NCBI RefSeq assembly: GCF_965208895.1
Contig: NZ_OZ242363.1
Span: 558,001 to 622,000 of the forward strand
Direction of reading: 5' to 3'
From: Poriferisodalis sp965208895
GTDB lineage: Bacteria; Actinomycetota; Acidimicrobiia; Acidimicrobiales; Poriferisodalaceae
Length of the DNA: 64,000 nt
The notes under the pieces were generated by a model, which was not told where the DNA came from, made no database searches, and was given only the letters and a program-made list of their open reading frames with translations. A program made the position numbers and the translations under genes. Below, one piece after another: positions 32,594-40,947 of this stretch (position 1 is the stretch's first letter; the number at the start of each line of letters is the position of its first letter).

Positions 32594-32824
32594 TCAGGCT
32601 GTCGGCGGCGGGTCTGGGGCGGGTAGACCGGAGCTGCCTTCAAGACGCGCGACGCGTTCACGCACCAATCCAACCTCGGTCGTCAGACCGTCGATTCGGC
32701 CGCCGAGATGGAAGATGATGCTCATGCCGGTGCCGAACATGCCGACGACGATTGCTCCGGCGGCCACCAGCAGCGCCCACGCCTCGACGACAAGTTGCGT
32801 CGCTGCGATGATGCCGAACGCCAT
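32594..32824 (-). CDS. Small membrane protein with C-terminal coiled coil (76 aa)
   Basis: One or two hydrophobic segments (residues 3-40) precede a short heptad-like helix (RIDGLTTEVGLVRERVARLE). The start is supported by TAGGGT 6 bp upstream. The family was not recognised; it may be a small scaffold or phage-holin-like protein. It is convergent with fbiC and divergent from the TlpA-like gene. Confidence 0.55.
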   Translation of the reverse strand: MAFGIIAATQLVVEAWALLVAAGAIVVGMFGTGMSIIFHLGGRIDGLTTEVGLVRERVARLEGSSGLPAPDPPPTA

Positions 32825-32830
32825 GACCTC

Positions 32831-32836
32831 ACCCTA
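32831..32836 (-). promoter_or_regulatory. -10 box TAGGGT, 6 bp before the start at 32824
   Basis: Minus-strand hexamer placed for a leaderless transcript of the small membrane protein gene. Confidence 0.45.
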
Positions 32837-32902
32837 GAACACGGGCTGGCCATTCAGTCTCCATATTTTCTCCGACACTCGAATGGGCACCAAGGCGGGG
32901 CG

Positions 32903-32908
32903 TACGCT
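32903..32908 (+). promoter_or_regulatory. -10 box TACGCT, 9 bp before the start at 32918
   Basis: It favours the ATG at 32918, which gives a clean N-terminal membrane anchor. Confidence 0.5.
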
Positions 32909-32917
32909 GCGCTTGAG

Positions 32918-33643
32918 ATGAAGACTTCTCTGTCTCGCTTCGTCGCGGTCGGCGTCTTGCTCGTGGGCATTTCGCTCATTGTTTGGACCGCCGTCGGCGA
33001 CCCTGACGACGATCCGGTGTCCACTGAGACTGCAAGTGCGCTGACGGCAGCAACGCAGGCCGAACTGGGCGAAGCATCGCCTGCAACAGCAGCAACCGGG
33101 TCGGCATTGCCGGCAACAGGCGCCGCAACCACATCTGCTCCGGCGACTCCCACGACAACTGAACCACTTGAGCCGATCCCGGTGCTAGGGACGGCGTTCA
33201 CCCTCAGCAGGCTCGATGGTTGGTTGAACACCGAGGCCACCTCGTTGGAGGAGATCCGCGCGAACAACGAGATCACCGTGGTGCAGTTTTGGACGTTCGG
33301 CTGCCGGAACTGCAAGAACACCTTGGATGCACTCGGTGAGCTGTACGCGGACTTCGGCGACCAAGGTGTCGAGATTGTCGGCGTCCACGCTCCAGAGTTC
33401 GCCTACGAGGCCGACGTGGACAACATCATTGATGCCGCCGCCGACCTCGGTGTCATGTGGCCGATCGCGCTCGACACCCAGAAGTACAACTTCCACGTCT
33501 GGCAGGAAGGCCCCACCGGTTACTGGCCCCGGGTCTACGTGATCGACAGCGACAACCAAATCCGCTTCGACCGCCGGGGCGACAGTCCGCGCAAGTATGA
33601 GGAGCTGTACCAGATTGTCGAGCGGCTCCTCGCGGAGACGTGA
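32918..33643 (+). CDS. TlpA/redoxin-like membrane-anchored thioredoxin
   Basis: The 241-residue protein has an N-terminal anchor (about residues 7-25), an Ala/Thr/Pro-rich spacer to about 85, and an extracytoplasmic thioredoxin domain. The redox motif is FGCRNCKN (C129, C132), and the cis-proline follows in YWPRVYVID. The domain is closest to the TlpA/redoxin group that includes the C-terminal part of DipZ. It probably reduces or oxidises exported disulfides. The CcdA-like membrane gene overlaps it by 4 bp and would supply electrons. Confidence 0.82.
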   Translation: MKTSLSRFVAVGVLLVGISLIVWTAVGDPDDDPVSTETASALTAATQAELGEASPATAATGSALPATGAATTSAPATPTTTEPLEPIPVLGTAFTLSRLDGWLNTEATSLEEIRANNEITVVQFWTFGCRNCKNTLDALGELYADFGDQGVEIVGVHAPEFAYEADVDNIIDAAADLGVMWPIALDTQKYNFHVWQEGPTGYWPRVYVIDSDNQIRFDRRGDSPRKYEELYQIVERLLAET

Positions 33644-34272
33644 TCGGCGAGCGGGCCGCCGTGAGCACTCTTGTCGACACCCTCACAGAGGGCATTAGCG
33701 TGATCACGTGGGCGTGCACGCTCACTGCTCTCGCACCGGGGCTGGCGCTCGTGCTGGTAGCCCGCAAGGCGCGGCTCACCGTGGCGCTGTACTACATCGC
33801 TGGCGCTGCATTCCTGGCGTGGGCGCAGGCCGCCGGCCACTGGTGGGTTGGGTCACGAGGCATCGCAGTGGTGATCGGCGGGCTGCTCGCTGGGGGCACC
33901 TATCTAGCGGCGTGGCGGGCGCAGGGTCATTCCTCGCCGCTCGCCACCGGCGCGGGCCTCGTGGGCGGAGCGCTGGCGGGCTGGCTGTGGCGACCCTGTG
34001 TCGGTGAGCATCTCGGCGACATCCTCAACGATGCCGCGACCGACGGCCCTCGGACGCTCGCGCTCATGGGCCTGTACATGGCAGGCGTTCTGCTCCCCTT
34101 GCTCCTCATTGCAGTCGCGCCGTACGCAGTGCCCGCCGTCGGCAGGCTGCTCGACCGGCTGCCGTTCGCCATTGCTGGTGCCACCGTCGGAGCGGCATAC
34201 GCCGTGGCCCTGGCGACCGGCCAGTACGACGACCTCATCGGCGAGCTCTACCGCATTTCGGCTGGCTATTGA
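33640..34272 (+). CDS. CcdA/DsbD-like membrane protein
   Basis: This 210-residue polytopic protein has about six membrane segments in two similar halves. Single cysteines lie in equivalent places, C26 (ITWACTLTALAP) and C120 (WRPCVGEHLGDIL), as in CcdA/DsbD transporters that pass electrons from cytoplasmic thioredoxin across the membrane. The surrounding prolines (P33, P119) fit. The match is by topology and motif and is fairly divergent. The 4-bp overlap with the TlpA-like gene makes the pairing convincing. Confidence 0.7.
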   Translation: MIGERAAVSTLVDTLTEGISVITWACTLTALAPGLALVLVARKARLTVALYYIAGAAFLAWAQAAGHWWVGSRGIAVVIGGLLAGGTYLAAWRAQGHSSPLATGAGLVGGALAGWLWRPCVGEHLGDILNDAATDGPRTLALMGLYMAGVLLPLLLIAVAPYAVPAVGRLLDRLPFAIAGATVGAAYAVALATGQYDDLIGELYRISAGY

Positions 34273-34296
34273 GCAGCCGACCGCGCCCGCCCACCG

Positions 34297-34524
34297 CTAG
34301 TCGTCGTACCCATCCGACGCGCCCGTTGACTCGCGCAAGATGGCCGCTGCTTTGATCGTGGCACGGCGGGCGCGGGTAACGCTGCGCTCAAGCTTGGAGC
34401 GTGCGTCGGACGTGTCTGCATCTGCGAGTGCGCCCTGCAGCAGCTCTATGGACAGCTCAGCGAGCTGTTCGGCGGTGTCGTCGAGACGATCCGCCAACTG
34501 GTTGATTTCGTCGTTCACGCTCAC
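34297..34524 (-). CDS. Small coiled-coil protein (75 aa), unknown
   Basis: The protein is almost entirely helical with heptad-like spacing (EINQLADRLDDTAEQLAELS, then SKLERSVTRARRATIKAAAI). GGAG lies just before the start; a second in-frame GTG at 34518 is equally possible. It resembles many short helical proteins, so no family is assigned. It lies 40 bp after glcF on the same strand and may be its last cotranscribed gene. Confidence 0.5.
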   Translation of the reverse strand: MSVNDEINQLADRLDDTAEQLAELSIELLQGALADADTSDARSKLERSVTRARRATIKAAAILRESTGASDGYDD

Positions 34525-34564
34525 CGGCTCCGCTCGACGTGAATGGGGCCTATCAGCTCGTCGT

Positions 34565-35875
34565 TCACAAGCCTGCGCCTCCACCGCCGGGCAGGTGTTC
34601 TGCCACGATCTCAAGCGGGTGGCGCGCGTCGAGCCCAGCAGCACGCAAGTGCAGCGAACAGCCCGGGTTGGCGCTGGCCACGACGTCTGCGCCGGAGCGC
34701 TCGATGGCGGCAACCTTGCGCTCGCGCACAGCGTTGGCAATATCGGGGTGCTGCTGGGAGTACGCGCCGCCTGCGCCACAGCACAATCCGTCGTCGTCGA
34801 GCTCGACCACATCCACGTAGCGGTCAAGCACGGCGCGCACCGGCAGGTGCGCCTGCTGCACATGGCGGAGGTGGCAGGGGTCTTGCACTGCGACGCGTGG
34901 TCGCTGCGCCGCATCGCCGGTGACTGGGCCGCCAGTGATTGGGCCGCCGATATCCAACGCGATCGGGGCACCGGCGGGCAATAGGTCGACCCGCGCAGCC
35001 AACCACTCATGAACGTCGTGCACTCGCTCGGCGAATCGGTGCGCTTCGGGGGTGCCGAGCAGGTGGCCGTATTCCTTCATGGCTGCTCCGCAGCCGGCTG
35101 AGTCGACGAGAATCGGGGCATCGCCTGGCAGCGAAGCGATCACCCTGCGCGCCAGGCGGCGAGCGTCGGCACCGAGACCGGCATGGGTGTGCAACGAGCC
35201 GCAGCATGCAGCTCGTGGCGGCGGCAGCGCCACACCGGCGCCGGTCGCCTCGATGACCGATTGCACCGCCCGGTGGGTATCGCGCATCCATGCGTCCATG
35301 ACACAGCCTGTGAACAGCCACACATCGCTCCCGCTGGGGACCAAACGGCGCTGTCGCAGGGGCACCCGGGGCAGTGCGCCGACTGCGGTGCCCAGCGAGC
35401 GGAACCGCCCGACCCGGCTGAGCAACCGTGCGGCACCCAATACGCCGAGTCGCTGAGCGAGCGCCAGCAGGCGTGAACCCGCCGCGAGCAAGCGGGGCAT
35501 GCCCAGCGCCCGGTAAGCCAGCCGCCGCAGCCGCGGCTGGTAGTTGGTCTGTGATGCAAGCGCCTCGCGGGTGACCTCCATCATGTGCCCGTACTGCACG
35601 CCCGCGGGACAGGCCGTCTCGCAGCCGCGGCACTGGATGCAGGCGTCCATGAACTCCACGAACGCAGCGTCGGCCTCGCCCCGCTCGGCGACGTCTCGCA
35701 TCAGGGCAATGCGCCCCCGCGGCGACGCCGACTCCTCCCCTGTGACCCGGTAGGTGGGGCAGTGCGGCAGGCACATCCCGCAGGCGACGCACGAAGCCAG
35801 CGTGTCGCTGTCGATCTCGAGCTGCAGCGCGAAGGTGCCAGCAGAACTCGACGTCTGGGCCACGGGACTCACCAT
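34565..35875 (-). CDS. glcF: Glycolate oxidase iron-sulfur subunit
   Basis: The 436-residue protein has two 4Fe-4S ferredoxin motifs: CVACGMCLPHCP (C29-C39) and CIQCRGCETACP (C79-C89). Two CCG-type domains follow (AACCGSLHTHAG and LCCGAGGAY), as in GlcF and heterodisulfide reductase D. It passes electrons from the flavin subunits GlcD/GlcE to the membrane. The ATG at 35875 overlaps the end of glcE by 7 bp, fixing the start. It is the third gene of the glcDEF operon. Confidence 0.92.
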   Translation of the reverse strand: MVSPVAQTSSSAGTFALQLEIDSDTLASCVACGMCLPHCPTYRVTGEESASPRGRIALMRDVAERGEADAAFVEFMDACIQCRGCETACPAGVQYGHMMEVTREALASQTNYQPRLRRLAYRALGMPRLLAAGSRLLALAQRLGVLGAARLLSRVGRFRSLGTAVGALPRVPLRQRRLVPSGSDVWLFTGCVMDAWMRDTHRAVQSVIEATGAGVALPPPRAACCGSLHTHAGLGADARRLARRVIASLPGDAPILVDSAGCGAAMKEYGHLLGTPEAHRFAERVHDVHEWLAARVDLLPAGAPIALDIGGPITGGPVTGDAAQRPRVAVQDPCHLRHVQQAHLPVRAVLDRYVDVVELDDDGLCCGAGGAYSQQHPDIANAVRERKVAAIERSGADVVASANPGCSLHLRAAGLDARHPLEIVAEHLPGGGGAGL

Positions 35876-36861
35876 GCACTCCTGCCCGGATTCAGCCGGC
35901 CGGCAGGATCCAGTCTCTGTTTCAGCTCGGTCATCAACGCTGCGTTGGCCGGCGCGACCGGTCCCGCATCGACCGGTTCGACTCGATGCACCAGACCAAC
36001 GCCCACTTCTGCCAGCCATCCGCCCCCGGTGCCGGCGAGCGTTCGCAGATCCGAGGGTCGCATCGATTCACGCCCTGTCGCGGGCACATGCGGCGCGTCC
36101 GTTGTGGGGCCAAAGCCCAGAGGTTCGACCCTCGCAGCCTCGGCGGCGACGTCGGACGGATCGCCCTCCAACAGGATCCAGGCTTGCGTGCCATCCCACA
36201 GGACGCTGCTCGGCCGGTACAGCAGGTCGAACGCTGCGAACGGATCGCCGTCGCCGTGAAGCCACTGCGCCGCTGGCGGCACGGGCAGCGTTCGCAGGAT
36301 CACCTCGGCCAGCAGGCCGAGCGTGCCCAGCGATCCCACGAGCAAGCGGGGCAGGTCGTAGCCCGAGACGTTCTTCACCGTCGGGCCGCCGGCCGTGACG
36401 ACTTTGCCGCTGGCGTCGACGTGGCGCGTCTGCAGCACGAGATCGCGCACATGCCCGTAGCGGAGCCTGCGGTGTCCGCTGAACCCGCACGCCAGCACTC
36501 CACCGACCGTCGCCGCATCGTCGGCAGGGTCGAGAGGGATCATCTGGCCGGTGTGCGCCAGGTGCGCGCTCAGCTCGCCGACGGATGTGGCAGCGCCGCA
36601 CCGCACCGTCATCTCGGAGGGTTCGTGTTCCCACACACCGGCGGGCGCCCGGATCTCACGCGTGCCCGCGGCCGGTTCGCCGCCGACGTGCCAATGGGTG
36701 CGCGTGCCCACCACGGTGATCGGATCGCTGGCACCGACCGCGCGGGCGAATTCGGTGACGGCGGGATCTATCCGCGCGGCGAGACTGGCGCTGACTTCAG
36801 CGGGGCCAGTGCCCGAACTCATCGCCGGCGGCGCTCCGGCGCTGCTGGACTGCGAACTCAC
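35869..36861 (-). CDS. glcE: Glycolate oxidase FAD-binding subunit
   Basis: The 330-residue protein is a VAO-type FAD-binding subunit (GATSVGELSAHLA-like CGAATSVGELSAHL, DPADDAATVGGVLACGFSG, VKNVSGYDLPRLLVGSLGTLG). It has the short C-terminal RLDPAGRLNPGR of the family. With GlcD it oxidises glycolate to glyoxylate. The GTG at 36861 overlaps the glcD stop by 4 bp (GTGA), which decides the start against a TTG 6 bp upstream. Confidence 0.9.
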   Translation of the reverse strand: MSSQSSSAGAPPAMSSGTGPAEVSASLAARIDPAVTEFARAVGASDPITVVGTRTHWHVGGEPAAGTREIRAPAGVWEHEPSEMTVRCGAATSVGELSAHLAHTGQMIPLDPADDAATVGGVLACGFSGHRRLRYGHVRDLVLQTRHVDASGKVVTAGGPTVKNVSGYDLPRLLVGSLGTLGLLAEVILRTLPVPPAAQWLHGDGDPFAAFDLLYRPSSVLWDGTQAWILLEGDPSDVAAEAARVEPLGFGPTTDAPHVPATGRESMRPSDLRTLAGTGGGWLAEVGVGLVHRVEPVDAGPVAPANAALMTELKQRLDPAGRLNPGRSAW

Positions 36862-38306
36862 ACCCAAGCACCTTCAGGCACGTGCTGGTGGAATGAATCG
36901 CTGCAGCGCGAACCCGACGGGATCACCTTCAGCGGATTGGCGAACCCGTCAGGATCGAAGGTCTCGCGCACCAGATCCTGTGTGTACATGTCGTGGGCGC
37001 TGAACAGCATCCCCATGTAGTCCCGCTTCTCCAAGCCGATCCCGTGCTCGCCGCTGAGCACGCCGCCCGCTGCGATGGATGCAGCGACGATGTCGCGGCC
37101 TGCGGCCTTCACTCGCTCGTCGACACCGGGTTCGCGCCGGTCGAACGCCAGGATCGGGTGCAGGTTCCCGTCGCCTGCGTGGAACACATTGACCGCGATC
37201 AGGTCGTAGGCGTCTGCGATCCGGTACACCTGATCGAGCACTTCGGTCAGCCGCGAGCGGGGCACCACCGTGTCATGCAGGTAGTAGTCGGGCTTGATCC
37301 GCGCGACCGCGCCGAATGCGTTCTTTCGGCCCTTCCACAGCAGGGCTCGCTCCGCGTCGTCGGCTGCGACTCGCACGTGGCCGGCGTGGTACTGCTCTGC
37401 GACCTCGCGAATGATCTCCACGCCTGCGGAGACACCGCCGGGCAGGCCGTCGAGTTCGACCAGCAGCACCGCTGCGGCATCGGTCGGGTAGCCGGCGTGG
37501 GCAAACGCCTCCACGATCTCGATGGCACGCTGGTCCATCATCTCCAGCGCGGACGGCACCAGCCCCGCGGCGATGATGGCGCTGACGGCGGCCGAGCCCT
37601 CGCTGACATCGTCAAAATCGAGCAGCAGCGTTCGGACTGATGGCGCGTTCGGCGTGAGACGCACCGCGGCCTTCGTGGCGATGCCCATCGTGCCCTCGGA
37701 GCCCACGAAGAGCCCGCGCAAGTCGAGTCCAGGCGGCTCTGCTTCCACCCCGCCCAACATGGTGGTCTCGCCGGAGGGAAGCACCACCTCAAGTGCGGCG
37801 ATGTGCGCCGTGGTGACGCCGTAGGCGAGGCAGTGCGGTCCCCCGGAGTTGTTGGCGATGTTCCCGCCGAGCGAGCACACCTGCTGGCTCGAGGGATCAG
37901 GGGCGAAGTGGAACCCCAGCGGCGTCAATGCTCGCGACAGGTCGAGGTTCAGCACCCCGGGCTCGACCCAGGCGACGCGATTGTCGACGTCGACCTCGAT
38001 GATTCGATCCATCTTCGCCGTGGCGACCACGACCGGCCTGCCGACCGGCACTGCTCCCCCGGCTAAGCCGGTTCCCGAGCCACGGGCCAGGAACGGCCGG
38101 CTGTGTCGCCGGCACACACCCACGATCTCCGCGATTTCGGCGGCAGTCTCGGGCAGGCACACGATGGCGGGCAAACTGCCCTCGATCGAGCCGTCACGGC
38201 TGTACAAGCCCCGCTCGAAGTCGTTGTCGCGTGCCCGGTCACCGACAACACCGCGCAGGTCGCCAAGCAGGGCCGCATCTGCAGCGGTATCAGCCTCAGG
38301 AACCAC
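36858..38306 (-). CDS. glcD: Glycolate oxidase subunit, FAD-linked
   Basis: The 482-residue protein is a VAO-fold flavoenzyme. It shows RGSGTGLAGGAVPVGRPVVV, the FAD-binding PDPSSQQVCSLGGNIANNSG, GSEGTMGIATKAAVRL and the C-terminal HAGDGNLHPILAFDRR and SGEHGIGLEKRDYMGMLF. The GTG at 38306 was chosen because TACGGT lies 6 bp upstream; a longer reading would begin inside dispersed repeat copy C. It is the first gene of glcDEF. The product could also act on D-lactate, since GlcD and D-lactate dehydrogenases are close. Confidence 0.92.
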   Translation of the reverse strand: MVPEADTAADAALLGDLRGVVGDRARDNDFERGLYSRDGSIEGSLPAIVCLPETAAEIAEIVGVCRRHSRPFLARGSGTGLAGGAVPVGRPVVVATAKMDRIIEVDVDNRVAWVEPGVLNLDLSRALTPLGFHFAPDPSSQQVCSLGGNIANNSGGPHCLAYGVTTAHIAALEVVLPSGETTMLGGVEAEPPGLDLRGLFVGSEGTMGIATKAAVRLTPNAPSVRTLLLDFDDVSEGSAAVSAIIAAGLVPSALEMMDQRAIEIVEAFAHAGYPTDAAAVLLVELDGLPGGVSAGVEIIREVAEQYHAGHVRVAADDAERALLWKGRKNAFGAVARIKPDYYLHDTVVPRSRLTEVLDQVYRIADAYDLIAVNVFHAGDGNLHPILAFDRREPGVDERVKAAGRDIVAASIAAGGVLSGEHGIGLEKRDYMGMLFSAHDMYTQDLVRETFDPDGFANPLKVIPSGSRCSDSFHQHVPEGAWV

Positions 38307-38312
38307 AGCGCG

Positions 38313-38318
38313 ACCGTA
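38313..38318 (-). promoter_or_regulatory. -10 box TACGGT, 6 bp before the glcD start
   Basis: Minus-strand hexamer placed for a leaderless glcDEF transcript. It excludes a start 78 bp upstream. Confidence 0.5.
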
Positions 38319-38366
38319 CCCCACAGGTGCTTCAGATCGACTTGGCAAATCGGCCACCTTGATGTT

Positions 38367-38453
38367 GCCCGCTCTTGTTCGCAATTCCTCTGGGATACGG
38401 GCTCACGGGCCGCTCGGGCCCCGGCCTCGCGAGCTCGGCCTCGTAGGCTCGCC
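38367..38453. repeat. Dispersed intergenic repeat, copy C
   Basis: This is the longest copy: CCCGCTCTTGTTCGC, then CTCACGGGCCGCTCGGGCC, then a CGGCCTCG...CGTAGGCTCGCC end. It matches copy B over both blocks and copy A over the second. It lies between the divergent glcD and the gene at 38458. Confidence 0.65.
38444..38449 (+). promoter_or_regulatory. -10 box TAGGCT, 8 bp before the start at 38458
   Basis: The box is part of repeat copy C, with the same context as the one before 14613. Confidence 0.5.
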
Positions 38454-38457
38454 GCGG

Positions 38458-39219
38458 ATGGCTTCTGATATCGGTGTGAGCGTCGATGACTGGAGCCCCA
38501 GGGACGACGCACGGGAATGGCTCTCGCTGGAGGACCCGCACGAGCATCGCACGTGGCTGTTCGATGTGACATTTCTCACCAGCGCCTGGACGTGCATCTA
38601 TGGCGCTGGCTGTCCGGGAATCGACACCGAACCGGCCCCCGAGCTGGCATTGGGCTGCTGCAGCCACGGTGCATACCTCAACGGCGACGACGACCTCGCG
38701 CACATCCGTTCGATGATCGCCGAACTGGACGCCGAGATCTGGCAGCACTACCGCGCTTGCGCAGAGGCGTTGTGGCAAGACGGCGAGGGCTGGTGGCGAA
38801 CTCTGGTCGTGGACGGAGCCTGCGTGTTCGCGAACCGGGCCGATTACCCCGCCGGCGCGGGTTGTGCCTTCCACGTACTGGCCGAGCGCACCGGTCGGCG
38901 GCCGATGGACACCAAGCCCGAGATCTGCTGGCAGGCGCCGATCCGCCGCGAGGACCACGAGACCGTCACGGGCCACGTCTACACGATGGTGCGGGAATGG
39001 GAGCTGCGCGACTGGGGAGGACCTGACACCGACGTCTCCTGGTGGTGCACGTCGTCGGCGAACGCGCACGTCGGCAGCCAGCGCGTCTTCACAGCGCTAT
39101 GCGACGAGCTGACAGCCATCTGCGGACCCGAGATCTATGCCGAGTTGTGCTCCGAGCTCGATGAGCGCGCCGCCTCTGCGCGATTGCTGCCGCATCCCGC
39201 TGTTCGACGACGCGATTGA
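38458..39219 (+). CDS. Cysteine-rich protein, possible metal-cluster protein (YkgJ/DUF3109-like)
   Basis: The 253-residue protein has regularly placed cysteines: TCIYGAGCPGI, then LGCCSHGAYL, CVFANR, GCAFHVLAERTG, KPEICWQAPI and WWCTSS. This resembles zinc/iron-cluster proteins of the YkgJ and DUF3109 type, where such cysteines bind a metal. The overall resemblance is partial, so no function is assigned. The ATG at 38458 is 8 bp after TAGGCT. The aromatic-rich middle (EGWWRTLVVDG) suggests a compact fold. Confidence 0.6.
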   Translation: MASDIGVSVDDWSPRDDAREWLSLEDPHEHRTWLFDVTFLTSAWTCIYGAGCPGIDTEPAPELALGCCSHGAYLNGDDDLAHIRSMIAELDAEIWQHYRACAEALWQDGEGWWRTLVVDGACVFANRADYPAGAGCAFHVLAERTGRRPMDTKPEICWQAPIRREDHETVTGHVYTMVREWELRDWGGPDTDVSWWCTSSANAHVGSQRVFTALCDELTAICGPEIYAELCSELDERAASARLLPHPAVRRRD

Positions 39220-39255
39220 ACCGTCTCAGCCTCGCAGCTGAGTCGTCTGGGACTC

Positions 39256-39534
39256 TCAGGCGCTCTCGCGCTGGGACGCCTCGGAGTTCGCGTCCGAGTC
39301 AGCGTCGGCGTCACCGTCGAAATCGGCGTACTTGGCCTCGAGATCGGAGTAGTCGTCGTCGTACTTGTCGGCCAGGTGCCCGTACTGATCATCGGGATCC
39401 GAATCCTCGTCGTCGAACTCGACGCCGAATCGATCCGAGTTATCGAAGTCGTAGTCCTCGATGGTGAAGCGCTCCGCTGTGGCCCGCTGAAACTTGCGAG
39501 CCTCCTCGTAGCGGCGATGTCGACCCTTCTTCAC
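39256..39534 (-). CDS. Small acidic protein, Asp-rich C-terminus (92 aa)
   Basis: The N-terminus is strongly basic (KKGRHRRYEEARKFQRATAE). From about residue 24 the sequence becomes acidic (EDYDFDNSDRFG, FDDEDSDPDD) and ends in a low-complexity Asp/Ser/Ala tail. A GTG at 39534 is taken as the start, as no upstream methionine has better support. The basic-then-acidic layout suggests nucleic-acid or ribosome binding, but there is no recognisable family. It follows rnd by 133 bp. Confidence 0.5.
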   Translation of the reverse strand: MKKGRHRRYEEARKFQRATAERFTIEDYDFDNSDRFGVEFDDEDSDPDDQYGHLADKYDDDYSDLEAKYADFDGDADADSDANSEASQRESA

Positions 39535-39667
39535 CGGCTGGCTCCTCGTGCTCGACTGCGAGGCTTCGCTTGCCTGCATCCGGACGTGCCTGTATCCGCG
39601 CAGGACAAGGCACCTGTGCTCTACGAAGTGCCCTGCCACCCTACCGCCCGAGGCGCAACGCTGCGTG

Positions 39668-40942
39668 TCATTCGCAGCGCTCAGGCCCCCCGCCGGGCCG
39701 CGGTTCGAGCTGCAAGCCCTCCGCCGGATCGAACGCCAGAGCGGCCTCCCCCGCCAGCAGCGACCTGATGCCGTCGCCTACCACTTCGGCCCGCCAGCCG
39801 GTGCTCAGCCGGGATGCGGGGTCGCCGGCGAGCAATGCCGCAATGTCGGAACGGGTCGCCAACAAGCTGCGATCGATGCCCTCACCACGAGCCACCTCGT
39901 CCACCCAGGCGCCGACGAGGGGAACTGCCGGCTGCAGTGCCGCGTCCACGTTGGGTCCCGCCGGCAGCGCGCCCGACGGGATGTCGCCCGATGCCATGTC
40001 GAGACCTCTCGCAACCTCGGCGATGACCCGATCGCCCGCCCTTCCGCGGAGCTGGTTGCCGTCCACGCCCCGCAATCCCTGCAACTCGCTGACGCTGCGC
40101 GGGCGCCGCTGCGCGATCGACAGCAGTGCCATGTCCGACAGCACGAAGCGCACAGGGATGTCCCGCTCGCTGGCGGTTCGCTCCCGCCATGCGGCCAGCC
40201 GGTACGCCACCGCCCGCTGGGGCCCGCGCAATTGGCGCGCTCCCTTGATGCGGGTCCAAGCTTGGGATGGATCCGGGGGCGGTCCAGGGGGCCTGCGCCA
40301 CTGCTCGCACTCGTCCAGCGCCCATTGCCACCGGTTCAGTGCCCTCAAGCGGGTGCAAAGCTCGTCGTACAGCTGGATGAGGTACGCCGCATCGTCTGCC
40401 GCATAGCGCTGCTGGGCTGCTCGCAGCGGCCGCTCGAACCAGTCCGTCAACCGATCACCCTTGGTCAGACGCACGCCGAGGAGGCGGTCGACCAGCGCCG
40501 CCAGCGACGGTGTGCTCATTCCCAGAAAACCGGCGGCCACCTGGGTGTCGAAGAGCCTCGACGGTATGGCGCCGCACTCCTGGGACAACACTTCGATGTC
40601 CTGGGCGCATGCATGCATCACGACCAAGATGTCGGCATCGAGGGCGGCACGCAAGACGGCAACGTCGGTCGTCGTGGGATCCACGAGCGCTACCCGGTCG
40701 TCGAATGCGATCTGGACCAGTGCTAGCTGGGGGCGGTAGCTGCGCTCTCTGTGGAACTCAGTGTCCACGGCAATGCAGTCGGCGGCCACCAGATCGGTAA
40801 CGAGAGTCTCAAGCGCAGCCTGGGAGTCGATCCATTCGTGCTGCGGCCATTCGTGCTGCGGCCGTTCGCGCTGTGCCACTTCGCGCTGGGCCACCCCGCG
40901 CTGGGCCCCTTCGCGCTGGGGCCGCTCGCGCCGACGTGCCAT
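39668..40942 (-). CDS. rnd: Ribonuclease D
   Basis: The 424-residue protein is a DEDD-type 3'-5' exonuclease. It shows VDTEFHRER (DTE, first acids), ILVVMHACAQDIEVL (D), LFDTQVAAGFLG and the C-terminal YAADDAAYLIQLYDEL (Y...D). Two HRDC-like helical regions follow. It trims tRNA and other RNA 3' ends. The N-terminal 40 residues are low complexity (QRE/QHE repeats) and extra to the family. The ATG at 40942 lies 5 bp after the mobA stop. Confidence 0.92.
   Translation of the reverse strand: MARRRERPQREGAQRGVAQREVAQRERPQHEWPQHEWIDSQAALETLVTDLVAADCIAVDTEFHRERSYRPQLALVQIAFDDRVALVDPTTTDVAVLRAALDADILVVMHACAQDIEVLSQECGAIPSRLFDTQVAAGFLGMSTPSLAALVDRLLGVRLTKGDRLTDWFERPLRAAQQRYAADDAAYLIQLYDELCTRLRALNRWQWALDECEQWRRPPGPPPDPSQAWTRIKGARQLRGPQRAVAYRLAAWRERTASERDIPVRFVLSDMALLSIAQRRPRSVSELQGLRGVDGNQLRGRAGDRVIAEVARGLDMASGDIPSGALPAGPNVDAALQPAVPLVGAWVDEVARGEGIDRSLLATRSDIAALLAGDPASRLSTGWRAEVVGDGIRSLLAGEAALAFDPAEGLQLEPRPGGGPERCE
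40833..40935. repeat. 15-bp tandem repeat within the rnd 5' end
   Basis: Degenerate 15-bp units such as CCATTCGTGCTGCGG repeat about six times. They encode the QHEWP/QREVA-type pentapeptides at the RNase D N-terminus. The ends are approximate. Confidence 0.6.
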
Positions 40943-40947
40943 GGCCG

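Noticed and set aside
38307..38384. N-terminal extension of GlcD into repeat copy C
   Set aside because: The start would be a TTG within the repeat. A TANNNT box points to the GTG at 38306.
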